DNA from: Aliidongia sp035943795
GTDB taxonomy: Bacteria; Pseudomonadota; Alphaproteobacteria; ATCC43930; CGMCC-115725
DNA length: 64,000 nucleotides
Direction: 5' to 3'
Assembly (NCBI RefSeq): GCF_035943795.1
Contig: NZ_DASZBY010000120.1
Location: 62,001-126,000 of the forward strand
In this document: piece by piece, positions 53,541 to 61,632 of the stretch
Numbering within the stretch: position 1 is the first letter of the stretch
Layout: each line of letters begins with the position of its first letter
Program-made: the position numbers and the translations under genes
Notes under the pieces: model-generated
What the model was told of the DNA's origin: nothing
Databases searched by the model: none
The model's input: only the letters and a program-made list of their open reading frames with translations

Positions 53541-54217
53541 CAGATCACCGCCCGGCGGCCTGGACGCCGTTCCAGCCGGCCGCCCTCGATATGCAGCACC
53601 GGATGGCCGAATCGATCGATCAGCGCCTGATTGTGGGTCGCGATCACCACCGTGGTGCCGCGCCGGTTCAATTCCTCGAACAGGTAGAGCAGCCGCAGGG
53701 CGATCGCGTCGTCCACGTTGCCGGTCGGCTCGTCGGCGATGAGCAGGCTGGGCTGGCTGATCACGGCGCGGGCGATCGCGAGTCGCTGCTGCTGGCCGCC
53801 CGACAATTCGCGCGGCAGGGCGTGGACATGGTCGGCGAGGCCGACCCATTTCAGCAGATCGACCACATGGTCGCGGACCCGCGCTTCTTCCTGCCCCGCG
53901 ATCCGCAGGGGCAATGCGACATTATCGAGCGCCGACAGATGCTCGATCAGGCGGAATTCCTGAAACACCACGCCGACCCGCCGCCGCAGCGCCGGCAACT
54001 GCGCGCGCGTCAACGCGGCCACGTCGCGGTCGAACAGCGAGATGCGCCCGCGAGTCGGCCGTTCCGCCAGATACATCAGCTTGAGCAGCGTCGATTTGCC
54101 GGCGCCGCTGGGCCCGGTCAGAAAGAAGAAGCCGCCCGGCTCGAGGTCGAGCTCGATGTCATGGAGCACCTCGGGACCCGACCCGTATCGCATGCCGACA
54201 TTCTCGAAACGAACCAA
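53540..54217 (-). CDS. ftsE: Cell-division ATP-binding protein FtsE
   Basis: Cytoplasmic ABC ATPase, 225 residues from the chosen start. Walker A is TGPSGAGKSTLLKL, followed by the FtsE-type Q-loop VVFQEFRLIEHLSALDNVAL, signature LSGGQQQRLAIARA, Walker B LLIADEPTGNVD and switch IATHNQ. FtsE proteins begin with a short strand xIRFENVGxRYG, which matches a TTG start at 54217 (LVRFENVGMRYG); GGAG is eleven bases upstream. The frame stays open 53 codons further, with no homology. Confidence 0.95.
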   Translation of the reverse strand: MVRFENVGMRYGSGPEVLHDIELDLEPGGFFFLTGPSGAGKSTLLKLMYLAERPTRGRISLFDRDVAALTRAQLPALRRRVGVVFQEFRLIEHLSALDNVALPLRIAGQEEARVRDHVVDLLKWVGLADHVHALPRELSGGQQQRLAIARAVISQPSLLIADEPTGNVDDAIALRLLYLFEELNRRGTTVVIATHNQALIDRFGHPVLHIEGGRLERRPGRRAVI

Positions 54218-54459
54218 GGGCGACGGATCTCCATGGGCGGCGCTTGACGACGAGGCCCGAGCGATCGGACCTCGCGAGGATGTAGCCGTCCCCGGCGGCG
54301 CCCGCAACCATACCCATAGACCGGCACGCGATGCGCGGCGTTTTGCGCTGGACGCAGCCGTATACTGAGTGGACAATCCGCCTCGCCTTCGAGCCCCGCC
54401 GTCGCGTCCGTTTCCCGGCCGTCACAAACCGCCACCGCCCCGCCTCATCCAGCGACCGC

Positions 54460-55239
54460 ATGATCCTCACCTGCCCGGCCTGTTCCACACGCTATCTCGT
54501 CGACCCGGCGGCCATCGGCGCTTCCGGCCGTACCGTGCGGTGCGCGCGCTGCAAGGAAAGCTGGTACCAGGATCTGCCGGCCGACCAGGTCGTGCCCAAG
54601 GTGACCCGCCCCGTCGAGCAGCCGACTCCGCCGGTCATGCCGACCGTGTCGTCATCCTTCGCCGATCGTCCGGCAGCCGAGGAGATTGCGGAAGATGAGG
54701 ACGCATCGTCGCCGGCCGACACGATGCCCAGTTTCATGGGCCGGCAAGATTCTCCGTTCGGCGACCGTAACCTGCCGGCGCTGCACAAGCCGAAGCGGCG
54801 CCTCAGCCCCGTCCTGATCGGCTGGGCCGGCCTCGTGCTGATCGTGATCCTGCTGGTCGCAGGCCTGTGGTTCGCCCGGTCGCCCCTGGTCGCCGCCTGG
54901 CCTGCTGCCGGGCGGCTCTATGCGCTGGCCGGGGTGCCGGTCGATGCCTCCGGCTTCGGGCTCGAGGTGCGCAACCTGACGCCCGCCTTCTCCAAGGCGG
55001 ACAACACGCCCACCCTGGTGGTCACCGGCGAGATCGTCAATACCTCCGGCGGCGTGCGCAAGGTGCCACCCCTGCGCGTTTCCCTGCACAACGCCCAGAA
55101 CCAGTCCCTGAAGACCTGGGACTTCACGATCGGCCGCGACCAGCTCATGGCCGGCGAGACGGCGCCGTTCCAGACCTCGATCGCCAATCCCCCGTCCGAC
55201 GCCTCGTCGGCGGTCGTGGTCTTCGCCGAAGGGCCGTAG
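54460..55239 (+). CDS. MJ0042-type zinc-ribbon, DUF3426 membrane protein
   Basis: 259-residue protein. The N-terminal zinc ribbon is MILTCPACSTRYLVDPAAI with a second pair, VRCARCKESW. An acidic linker, one transmembrane helix near 125-147 (LIGWAGLVLIVILLVAGLWF) and a C-terminal beta-rich DUF3426 domain (LVVTGEIVNTSGGVRKVPPL) follow. The role is unknown. The divergent position next to ftsE, 242 bases away, is common in Alphaproteobacteria. Its stop is directly next to the convergent stop of the XRE gene (TAGCTA), with no terminator. Confidence 0.9.
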   Translation: MILTCPACSTRYLVDPAAIGASGRTVRCARCKESWYQDLPADQVVPKVTRPVEQPTPPVMPTVSSSFADRPAAEEIAEDEDASSPADTMPSFMGRQDSPFGDRNLPALHKPKRRLSPVLIGWAGLVLIVILLVAGLWFARSPLVAAWPAAGRLYALAGVPVDASGFGLEVRNLTPAFSKADNTPTLVVTGEIVNTSGGVRKVPPLRVSLHNAQNQSLKTWDFTIGRDQLMAGETAPFQTSIANPPSDASSAVVVFAEGP

Positions 55240-56076
55240 CTACCCCGCCTGCTGCAGGCGCGCGTCGCCGGGCAGGCCTGCCGCTTCCTCCTCCGCCATC
55301 GACTTCACGATCGCCACCGTATGCTCGTCGGCAGGAAACAGCATCTCGAGCGACAGCTCCGACAGGGTGATGTCGGTCGGCGTGCCGAAGATCGTGTTCG
55401 TGTTCAGGAAGGACACCGTGCCGAGGCGCGTCGAGATCTGCAGCGGCGTCGCATAGCGTTGCGGCCCGTCGCCCGCCGCCAGGGCTACGCGCCCTGCCGG
55501 CGCCGGATAGGCCGTGACTTCCGCCAGCAATGCCTGGATCCCCGGATCGGCCCGGGTCTCGATCTGCTGGCGCAGGACGGCGACCGTATGCGCGCGCCAT
55601 TCGACGAAGTTCACGATCCGCGGCCCCATGCCGAGCGGATGCAGGATCAGCCGGACGGCGTTGATCGGCTGGCGCAGCAGGTCCGGCGAGCAGCCCTCGT
55701 AGAGCTGCGGCAGCGCGCTGTTCGACAGCACCACGTTCCAATGCCGGTCGACCGCGAACGCCGGGTATGGCTTGTGCGCCTGCAGGATCTGGCCGATGGC
55801 GATGCGTGCGGATTCCAGTTCCGCCAGCGGTCGCTCCTGGAAGGCCGGGGCATAGCCGGCGGCGAGCAGCAGCATGTTCTGATCGCGCAGCGGGATCTCG
55901 AGATGGTCCGCGAGATGCAGGACCATCTCGCGGCTCGGCTGCGACCGCCCGGTTTCGAGGCACGACAGGTGGCGTGTCGAACTCTCCGCGCCCAAGGCCA
56001 GGTCCGCCTGGGTCATACGGCGGCGCTCCCGCCACCGCCGAAGGAGCACGCCGAAGGGTACTTGCTGGGTCATCAT
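55240..56076 (-). CDS. XRE-family regulator with MmyB-like ligand domain
   Basis: 278-residue transcriptional regulator. Residues 8-65 are a Cro/CI helix-turn-helix (LRRWRERRRMTQADLALGAE, STRHLSCLETGRSQPSREMV). The rest is the PAS-like domain of MmyB regulators (DRHWNVVLSNSALPQLYEG, LILHPLGMGPRIVNFVEW), which in a structural study binds fatty-acid-like ligands. AGGA lies eight bases before the ATG. It is divergent from the SnoaL-like gene, with two matching palindromes between them. Confidence 0.9.
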   Translation of the reverse strand: MMTQQVPFGVLLRRWRERRRMTQADLALGAESSTRHLSCLETGRSQPSREMVLHLADHLEIPLRDQNMLLLAAGYAPAFQERPLAELESARIAIGQILQAHKPYPAFAVDRHWNVVLSNSALPQLYEGCSPDLLRQPINAVRLILHPLGMGPRIVNFVEWRAHTVAVLRQQIETRADPGIQALLAEVTAYPAPAGRVALAAGDGPQRYATPLQISTRLGTVSFLNTNTIFGTPTDITLSELSLEMLFPADEHTVAIVKSMAEEEAAGLPGDARLQQAG

Positions 56077-56112
56077 GGCTGGGATCCTAAAAGGAACCGC
56101 GCCTCTGGACCA

Positions 56113-56127
56113 TGACTTTGCGGGTCA
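56113..56127. promoter_or_regulatory. Operator copy 1 (TGAC-N7-GTCA)
   Basis: TGACTTTGCGGGTCA lies 37 bases upstream of the XRE gene start. It has the same half-sites and spacing as copy 2, with centres 43 bases (about four helix turns) apart, which suits cooperative binding by the XRE regulator. Confidence 0.6.
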
Positions 56128-56155
56128 AATGATCTCCGCATCCGCCGTCGCTTTT

Positions 56156-56170
56156 TGACCTCAGGGGTCA
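56156..56170. promoter_or_regulatory. Operator copy 2 (TGACC-N5-GGTCA)
   Basis: TGACCTCAGGGGTCA is a perfect 5-bp-arm inverted repeat 68 bases before the SnoaL-like gene. With copy 1 it probably controls both divergent transcripts. Confidence 0.65.
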
Positions 56171-56237
56171 TCGATCTTCGGCTGGGTCGGCGCCAGTCTC
56201 TCTTCACGGCAAGCATGCCGGAGTGGAGGAAAGCGTC

Positions 56238-56600
56238 GTGGATACAGCCCAACAATTGGCCGACCGGTACGTCGCGGTCTGGAACGAGACCGATGCCGAC
56301 GCTCGCCGCACGGCGATCGCGGCGCTCTGGGCACCGGAGGGCGAGCATTATGTCGGCGCCCGCGAGGTCCGTGGCTACGAGGCGCTGGAGCAGCGCATCA
56401 TCGGATCGCACGAGAAGAACGTCCGGGACAATGGCCACCGGTTCCGCGCCGTGCAGGACGCCCGGACGCTGCGCGACGTCGTCACGTTCCATTGGGAAAT
56501 GCTGCCCGCCGACGGTGAAACGGTGCAGGCGACCGGGCTCGAAGTCCTGATCGTCGACCCGCAGGGCCGCATCCGCATCGACTACCAGTTCATCGTCTGA
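56238..56600 (+). CDS. SnoaL-like (NTF2 fold) protein
   Basis: 120-residue single-domain protein: TAQQLADRYVAVWNETDADA, LWAPEGEHYVG, FHWEMLPADGETVQATGLEV. This is the SnoaL-like fold, found in hydroxyketone cyclases, isomerases and ligand-binding proteins; no specific reaction can be assigned. The GTG at 56238 has GGAGGA seven bases upstream, so I prefer it to the GTG five codons earlier. It is seven bases before the oxidoreductase gene. Confidence 0.82.
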   Translation: MDTAQQLADRYVAVWNETDADARRTAIAALWAPEGEHYVGAREVRGYEALEQRIIGSHEKNVRDNGHRFRAVQDARTLRDVVTFHWEMLPADGETVQATGLEVLIVDPQGRIRIDYQFIV

Positions 56601-56607
56601 GGCCCCC

Positions 56608-57615
56608 ATGCACGCCTATTGTTTCGAACGCCTGGGTGCCGGGCTCGACGGCCTGGTGCTGGACGACCGGACCGACCCGCAGCCCGGCCCCGGCCAAGCC
56701 CTTGTGCGCATTCATGCCCGGTCGCTGAATTATCGCGACCTCCGCATCCTTTCCGGCCTCTACCCGGTGCCGGCACGGGCCGGCGTCGTCGCGCTGTCCG
56801 ACGGTGCGGGCGAGGTGATCGCGGTCGGCAGCCGGGTCAGCCGCGTCGCCGTCGGCGATCGGGTGTCGGCCGCTTATTTTCCGCAATGGATCGACGGGCG
56901 TTTCACCATGGGTCTGGCAGCCGACCAGTTCGGCTGTACCCGAGACGGCATGCTGGCGCCGCTGGCCGCGATCGACCAGGCGAGCCTGGTCAAGATCCCC
57001 GACCATCTGTCGTTCGAAGAAGCGGCGACCTTGCCCTGCGCGGCCCTGACCGCCTGGTCGGCACTGCTCGGTCCCCGGCCGATCCTGCCGGGCGAGACTG
57101 TGCTGACGATCGGCACCGGCGGCGTGGCCTTGTTCGCGCTGCAATTCGCCAAGCTGTTCGGCGCCCGGGTCATCGCGCTCACCTCGACCGGCGAGAAGGC
57201 CGAACGATTGATCCAACTGGGCGCCGACGAGGTCGTCAATTACGTCGACACGCCCGGCTGGGAACGCGCGGTCCGCGAACACACGACGGGCCGGGGCGTC
57301 GAGCATGTGGTCGAGACCGGCGGGATCGACACCCTGCCCCGATCCATCGCCTGTACCGCCGAAGAAGGCGTCGTCAGCATCGTGGCGGCACTGGGCGGCG
57401 GGACGATCGATGGCCGGCTCTTCGCCAATCCGATGCTGCTGCGCCGGGTCTATGTCGGCAGCCGCACCACGTTCGAGACGATGAACCGGGCCATCGCCGT
57501 CCATCGCCTGCGGCCGGTCATCGACCGGGTGTTCGGTTTCGCGGAGGCGAAGCAGGCCTACCGGCATTTCGAGGCGCGCCGGCACATCGGCAAGGTCGTC
57601 ATCGCCGGCGGATAG
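56608..57615 (+). CDS. Zinc-type NAD(P)-dependent alcohol dehydrogenase/quinone reductase family
   Basis: 335-residue medium-chain dehydrogenase. The N-terminal GroES-like part has HARSLNYRDLRILSGLYPV and GDRVSAAYFPQW; the nucleotide domain has VLTIGTGGVALFALQFAKLF, GADEVVNYVDTPGW and GRGVEHVVETGG. The structural-zinc cysteines and the catalytic Cys/His of true zinc alcohol dehydrogenases are not visible, so it may be a zinc-independent reductase. It is co-transcribed with the SnoaL-like gene. Substrate unknown. Confidence 0.9.
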   Translation: MHAYCFERLGAGLDGLVLDDRTDPQPGPGQALVRIHARSLNYRDLRILSGLYPVPARAGVVALSDGAGEVIAVGSRVSRVAVGDRVSAAYFPQWIDGRFTMGLAADQFGCTRDGMLAPLAAIDQASLVKIPDHLSFEEAATLPCAALTAWSALLGPRPILPGETVLTIGTGGVALFALQFAKLFGARVIALTSTGEKAERLIQLGADEVVNYVDTPGWERAVREHTTGRGVEHVVETGGIDTLPRSIACTAEEGVVSIVAALGGGTIDGRLFANPMLLRRVYVGSRTTFETMNRAIAVHRLRPVIDRVFGFAEAKQAYRHFEARRHIGKVVIAGG

Positions 57616-57630
57616 ACCTAGGCCGATTGC

Positions 57631-60102
57631 TCAGAAGCGTTGCAGCAGGCGGTCGATGTAGTCGCGCTCTTCCGTCGGGCGCGCGCGCTCGCCGGCACGG
57701 CGCCGCAGCTCGTCCAGGATCTCGCGGCTTTTCTGCATTTCGGACTGTTCGGGGATCTGCACGTCGCCGCGATCGACGCCGCCCTGGCCGGGCGACATGC
57801 GGCCGAACGGATCGCTGCCCGCCTTCTGGGCCGGTTCGCCCTCGCCTTCCTCGTCGCCCTGCCCCCGCATCTGCTCACCCAGCGCGCGTGCGGCCTCGTG
57901 CAACTGGTCGAGCGCGTCGCCCTGGCGGCCGACGGCGTCCTCACCTTGGCCGCGGTTCAGCGCATCGACGGCGTCCTTCATGGCGCGCTCGGCCCGGTCG
58001 AGCGACTGGCCGGCCTGACCGCCCTGCCCCAGCTGTCGACGCAACTGGTCAAGCTGCCGGCGCAATCCTTCCTGCGCGCCCGACAGGTCGCCGGCCTCGC
58101 CCGATGCGCCGGACTGCCGGCCCTGGCCCTTTTGTCCGTCCTTACCGGGAGGCCCAGGTTGGCCCGATGCGCCGCGCTGGTTCTGCCGATAGGAACGATC
58201 CAGCAGCTGCTGCTGCCTGCGCGCCAGGTCCTGCATCTGCCGCATCGCCTGCTCGCCGGGGCCGCCCCGGCCCTGGCCCATTCGGCCGGCCTTCAGGGAT
58301 TCCAGCATGTCCTGCAACTGGGCCAGCGCCTGGCGTGCCGCATCCTTGGCGCCCGACTTCGACATCTGCTCGGCCTGCTTCAGCATCCGGTCGATATCCT
58401 GCGGCGAAATCGTGCGCGACGGATCGGACGGGCGCTGATCCTGGGCTTCGCCGTTCTTCTGGGCGTTCTCCAGCATGGCCTGCAGATATTGCTGGATCGC
58501 CTGGCGCAGGTCGCGCATCAGCTTCTGAATCTCGGCGTCGGATGCATCGCGGGCGAGGGCGTCCTGCAGTGCCTGCTGCGCCGCACGGAGCGATTTCTGC
58601 GCATCGGGCACGTTCCCGTCCTCGACCTTGAGCGCGATCTCCCACATCAATTGCTCGGTCTGCGCCAACTCGTCGCCGGCCGGCTGCCGTACCAGGTCCC
58701 GCACCGCCGTGCGCAGGCCCATGAACACGGCGAAGTCGTTGCGGAAGAAGCTCGGCTGGATCGACAGGTCCGACAAGGTCTCGGCCACGACATCGGCCTG
58801 GTCCGGGTGGGTGACCAGCAGCTTGCGCTGCTCGATGATCGCTTTGGCGACAGGATGGTGGAATTGCCGTTCCGGCAGCGTGAAGCGCAGCGGCTTGGAA
58901 CTGCCGGTCTGACCGGTCGCGTCCGTCGCCACCAGGCGCATCTCGACCGGCAGGCCGGCCCAGGGATGGGCGGTCAGATCCTGATAGCTGGTCCCACGCA
59001 GCTCCTTGCGGCTGTTGCCGGCGGTCGGCAGCTCGACCGCGATCGGCGCCAGGTCGTCGGCGCCGACCCGGCGGATCTCCAGACGTAGCCCGGTCACGCC
59101 GTAATCGTCCGTCGCGCGATAGTCGAGCCGGATCGCGCCCGATGGCGTCACCGCCGGCGGCGTGCCGAAGTCGGCGCCTGGCGGCAGGTCGGGCACGATC
59201 GCGAGGTCGAGCCGGGCCAGCGCGGTGCCCGACTGGGTGACGGTCAGGCGATTGCCCTCCACCAGCTTCGTCGTGGCACTGTAGTCGCCGCCGGCGATCG
59301 GACCGAGCGGCGTCGTGGCATGATCGATCGCGAGGTCGGGAACGCGGCGGCCGCCATGGACCTGGACCAGCAAGGTCGATCCGGCCGGCACCGGAACCGG
59401 CTTGTCCGACGCTACGGCAGGATGGGTTGCGTCGGTGCCGAAATAGATCGGCGGCAGGCCGGTATAGTCCGGCGGCGTGATCCAGAGATCGAGGCCGGTC
59501 AGCAGGGTTGCGGGACTTCGATCGAACACCGGCACGAAGGCCCGGCCGAGCCGCGCGCCGGCATCGGGGCCGGCGCCGATCCAGCCGACCAGAATCAGCA
59601 GCCCCAGCGCCGCACGGAGGCCCAACGGGTCTCGCGCCAGCAGGCCCGATCGCGGCAACCGCAGCCGAAGTCCGCGGATCGAGGCGGCGACACGCGCCTG
59701 ATGGATCTCCCAGACCGCCAGCGCCACCGCATCGACGGCGGCCGGCCGGTCGCCGAGCGTGGCGAGCGGCCGATGGGCAAGACCGCTGTCTCGTTCCAGC
59801 CGCCGGCTGGAGGCGCCGGGCGTCGGCAGGCTTACGCCGCGAATCGCGTCGATCGCCAGCCACACGATGCCGCCGACGAAGCCCAGCAGCAGGGCCAGAT
59901 GCAGCCAGCCCGGCAGGTACGACGGCAAGTCGAACAGCGCGAAGACGGCGAAACCGAGCAGGCCCGCGGTCACCGGCCACAGCGCCGGCCACGCCTGCTC
60001 CCACAGGACGGCAAGCCAGGCAAGCAGGTGGAGGCTCCGGTCCGGGCGCCGTCCGACCGCCGCGGGTGCGGGGGGTGGAAGCGATGCCGGGACCGTCGCC
60101 AT
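57631..60102 (-). CDS. TIGR02302/DUF4175 membrane protein
   Basis: 823-residue protein. Two helices near 28-80 (WPALWPVTAGLLGFAVFALF, LALLLGFVGGIVWLAI) and one near 165 anchor it; a large region with WITPPDYTGLPPIYF and a beta-rich domain (LRLEIRRVGADDL) follows, then helical, Gln/Gly/Arg-rich low-complexity sequence from about 560 to the end. The family is restricted mainly to Alphaproteobacteria and its role is unknown. The ATG at 60102 overlaps the lysA stop by one base (TGATG). Confidence 0.9.
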   Translation of the reverse strand: MATVPASLPPPAPAAVGRRPDRSLHLLAWLAVLWEQAWPALWPVTAGLLGFAVFALFDLPSYLPGWLHLALLLGFVGGIVWLAIDAIRGVSLPTPGASSRRLERDSGLAHRPLATLGDRPAAVDAVALAVWEIHQARVAASIRGLRLRLPRSGLLARDPLGLRAALGLLILVGWIGAGPDAGARLGRAFVPVFDRSPATLLTGLDLWITPPDYTGLPPIYFGTDATHPAVASDKPVPVPAGSTLLVQVHGGRRVPDLAIDHATTPLGPIAGGDYSATTKLVEGNRLTVTQSGTALARLDLAIVPDLPPGADFGTPPAVTPSGAIRLDYRATDDYGVTGLRLEIRRVGADDLAPIAVELPTAGNSRKELRGTSYQDLTAHPWAGLPVEMRLVATDATGQTGSSKPLRFTLPERQFHHPVAKAIIEQRKLLVTHPDQADVVAETLSDLSIQPSFFRNDFAVFMGLRTAVRDLVRQPAGDELAQTEQLMWEIALKVEDGNVPDAQKSLRAAQQALQDALARDASDAEIQKLMRDLRQAIQQYLQAMLENAQKNGEAQDQRPSDPSRTISPQDIDRMLKQAEQMSKSGAKDAARQALAQLQDMLESLKAGRMGQGRGGPGEQAMRQMQDLARRQQQLLDRSYRQNQRGASGQPGPPGKDGQKGQGRQSGASGEAGDLSGAQEGLRRQLDQLRRQLGQGGQAGQSLDRAERAMKDAVDALNRGQGEDAVGRQGDALDQLHEAARALGEQMRGQGDEEGEGEPAQKAGSDPFGRMSPGQGGVDRGDVQIPEQSEMQKSREILDELRRRAGERARPTEERDYIDRLLQRF

Positions 60103-61385
60103 CAGCGCGTTCCGGTCGGGCCGGCAAGCCAGCCGGGCACCCGGTCGAGTCCGATCAATTCGTCATAGCTCGGCCGCGGGCGGACGACCGCCCATTCGGA
60201 TCCGTTCACCAGCACCTCGGGCACCATCGGCCGCGTGTTGTAGGTCGAACTCATGACCGCTCCATAGCCGCCGGCATGGGTCACCGCCAGCAGGTCGCCC
60301 GGCGCGATCGGCGGCAAAGCCCGATCGCGCGCCAGGAAATCGCCAGTCTCGCAGATCGGACCGACCACATCCACCACCGCCGAAGTCGCACCCGACGCAG
60401 GTTCGGCGACCGGCAGCATCGGATGATAGGCTTCGTACAAGGTGGGCCGGATGAGGTCGTTCATGGCGAAATCGCAGACGACGAAGCAGCGGGTGGCGCC
60501 CTGCTTGACATCGATCACGGTGCCGACCAGCACGCCCGCCTCGGCGACGAGGTAGCGCCCCGGCTCGAACAGCAGGTCGCAGTCGAGATCGCCGACCGTC
60601 CGGCGCACGATCTCGGCATAGGCCGTCACGTCGGGTGCCGTCTCGCCACGATAGGGCACGCCGATGCCGCCGCCCAGGTCCAGGTGGCGGATCGCAATGC
60701 CGGCGGCGCGCAACGTGCGAACCAGTTCGGCGACCCGGCGGAACGCCTGCTCATAGGGCGCGAAGTCGGTCAGTTGCGAGCCAATATGGACCGCGACGGA
60801 GACCGGCTCGACCCCCGGCAGTGCCGCCGCCCGGGCGAAGACGCGCGGCGCCTCGTTGATATCGATGCCGAACTTGTTCTCGGCCTTTCCGGTCGAGATC
60901 TTGGCATGGGTTCGCGCATCGACATCCGGGTTGATCCGGATCGCGATCGGCATGCGTTTGCCACGGGCCACAGCCAGGCGGCTCAGCAGTTCCAGATCGC
61001 GCTCGCTCTCGATATTGACCTGGCCGATGCCGGTGTCGAGCGCGTAGGCCAGCTCCGCCCCGGTCTTGCCGACGCCGGAAAACACGATCCGCGCAGGCGG
61101 AATACCGGCCGCGACGGCGCGGCGCGCCTCGCCCTCCGACACCACGTCGGCCCCGGCGCCGAGCCGCGCCAGGGTCGCCAGTACAGCCTGGTTCGAGTTC
61201 GCCTTGACGGCGTAGCAGATCTGGCCGCCAAGCGGGGCGACGGCCGCGTGGAACCGGCGATAGCGCTCGACGATCACCGCGGTGGAATAGCAATAGAACG
61301 GCGTGCCGACGGCATCGGCGATCTGGGCAAGATCGACGGATTCTGCATGGAGCGAGCCGTTCAGATAGGCGAAATTTTCGGACAT
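60102..61385 (-). CDS. lysA: Diaminopimelate decarboxylase
   Basis: PLP enzyme for the last step of lysine synthesis, 427 residues. The PLP lysine is in ICYAVKANSNQAVL; VHIGSQLTDF, HLDLGGGIGVPYRGE, FEPGRYLVAEAGVL and CETGDFLARDR are also present, as expected for a complete alanine-racemase-fold decarboxylase. The ATG at 61385 begins MSENFAYLNG; the longer frame is antisense shadow. It lies four bases after the lipoprotein gene in the argH-lptM-lysA operon. Confidence 0.97.
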   Translation of the reverse strand: MSENFAYLNGSLHAESVDLAQIADAVGTPFYCYSTAVIVERYRRFHAAVAPLGGQICYAVKANSNQAVLATLARLGAGADVVSEGEARRAVAAGIPPARIVFSGVGKTGAELAYALDTGIGQVNIESERDLELLSRLAVARGKRMPIAIRINPDVDARTHAKISTGKAENKFGIDINEAPRVFARAAALPGVEPVSVAVHIGSQLTDFAPYEQAFRRVAELVRTLRAAGIAIRHLDLGGGIGVPYRGETAPDVTAYAEIVRRTVGDLDCDLLFEPGRYLVAEAGVLVGTVIDVKQGATRCFVVCDFAMNDLIRPTLYEAYHPMLPVAEPASGATSAVVDVVGPICETGDFLARDRALPPIAPGDLLAVTHAGGYGAVMSSTYNTRPMVPEVLVNGSEWAVVRPRPSYDELIGLDRVPGWLAGPTGTR

Positions 61386-61389
61386 GACG

Positions 61390-61632
61390 CTATTCGATGC
61401 TCCGCGACTGGGTCGGATCGATGTTCGTGCTCGGCTGGTCGACCGATGGAAACACGTTCGGATCTGCCGGGGTGGCCGGCGTACCCGGACTGCTGGGATA
61501 GGCCCGCGGATAGACGTTGGGCTGGTCCTTGGGCGCGTAGGGCGCCCCTTTCTTGCCGCAGGCCGCGAGCGGGCCGGCAAGGCAGATCGCTATCAGCACC
61601 GTAGCCGTGAGACGCAGGAACCGTTCGCTCAC
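61390..61632 (-). CDS. lptM: Small LptM/YifL-like lipoprotein
   Basis: 80-residue lipoprotein. A signal segment LRLTATVLIAICLAGPLAAC ends in a lipobox LAAC, and GKKGAPYAPKDQP directly after the Cys matches the LptM pattern CGxKGxLYxP. In Escherichia coli, LptM helps oxidative assembly of the LptD barrel. The remaining 50 residues are Pro-rich and probably disordered. The GTG start at 61632 overlaps the argH stop (GTGA). Confidence 0.82.
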   Translation of the reverse strand: MSERFLRLTATVLIAICLAGPLAACGKKGAPYAPKDQPNVYPRAYPSSPGTPATPADPNVFPSVDQPSTNIDPTQSRSIE

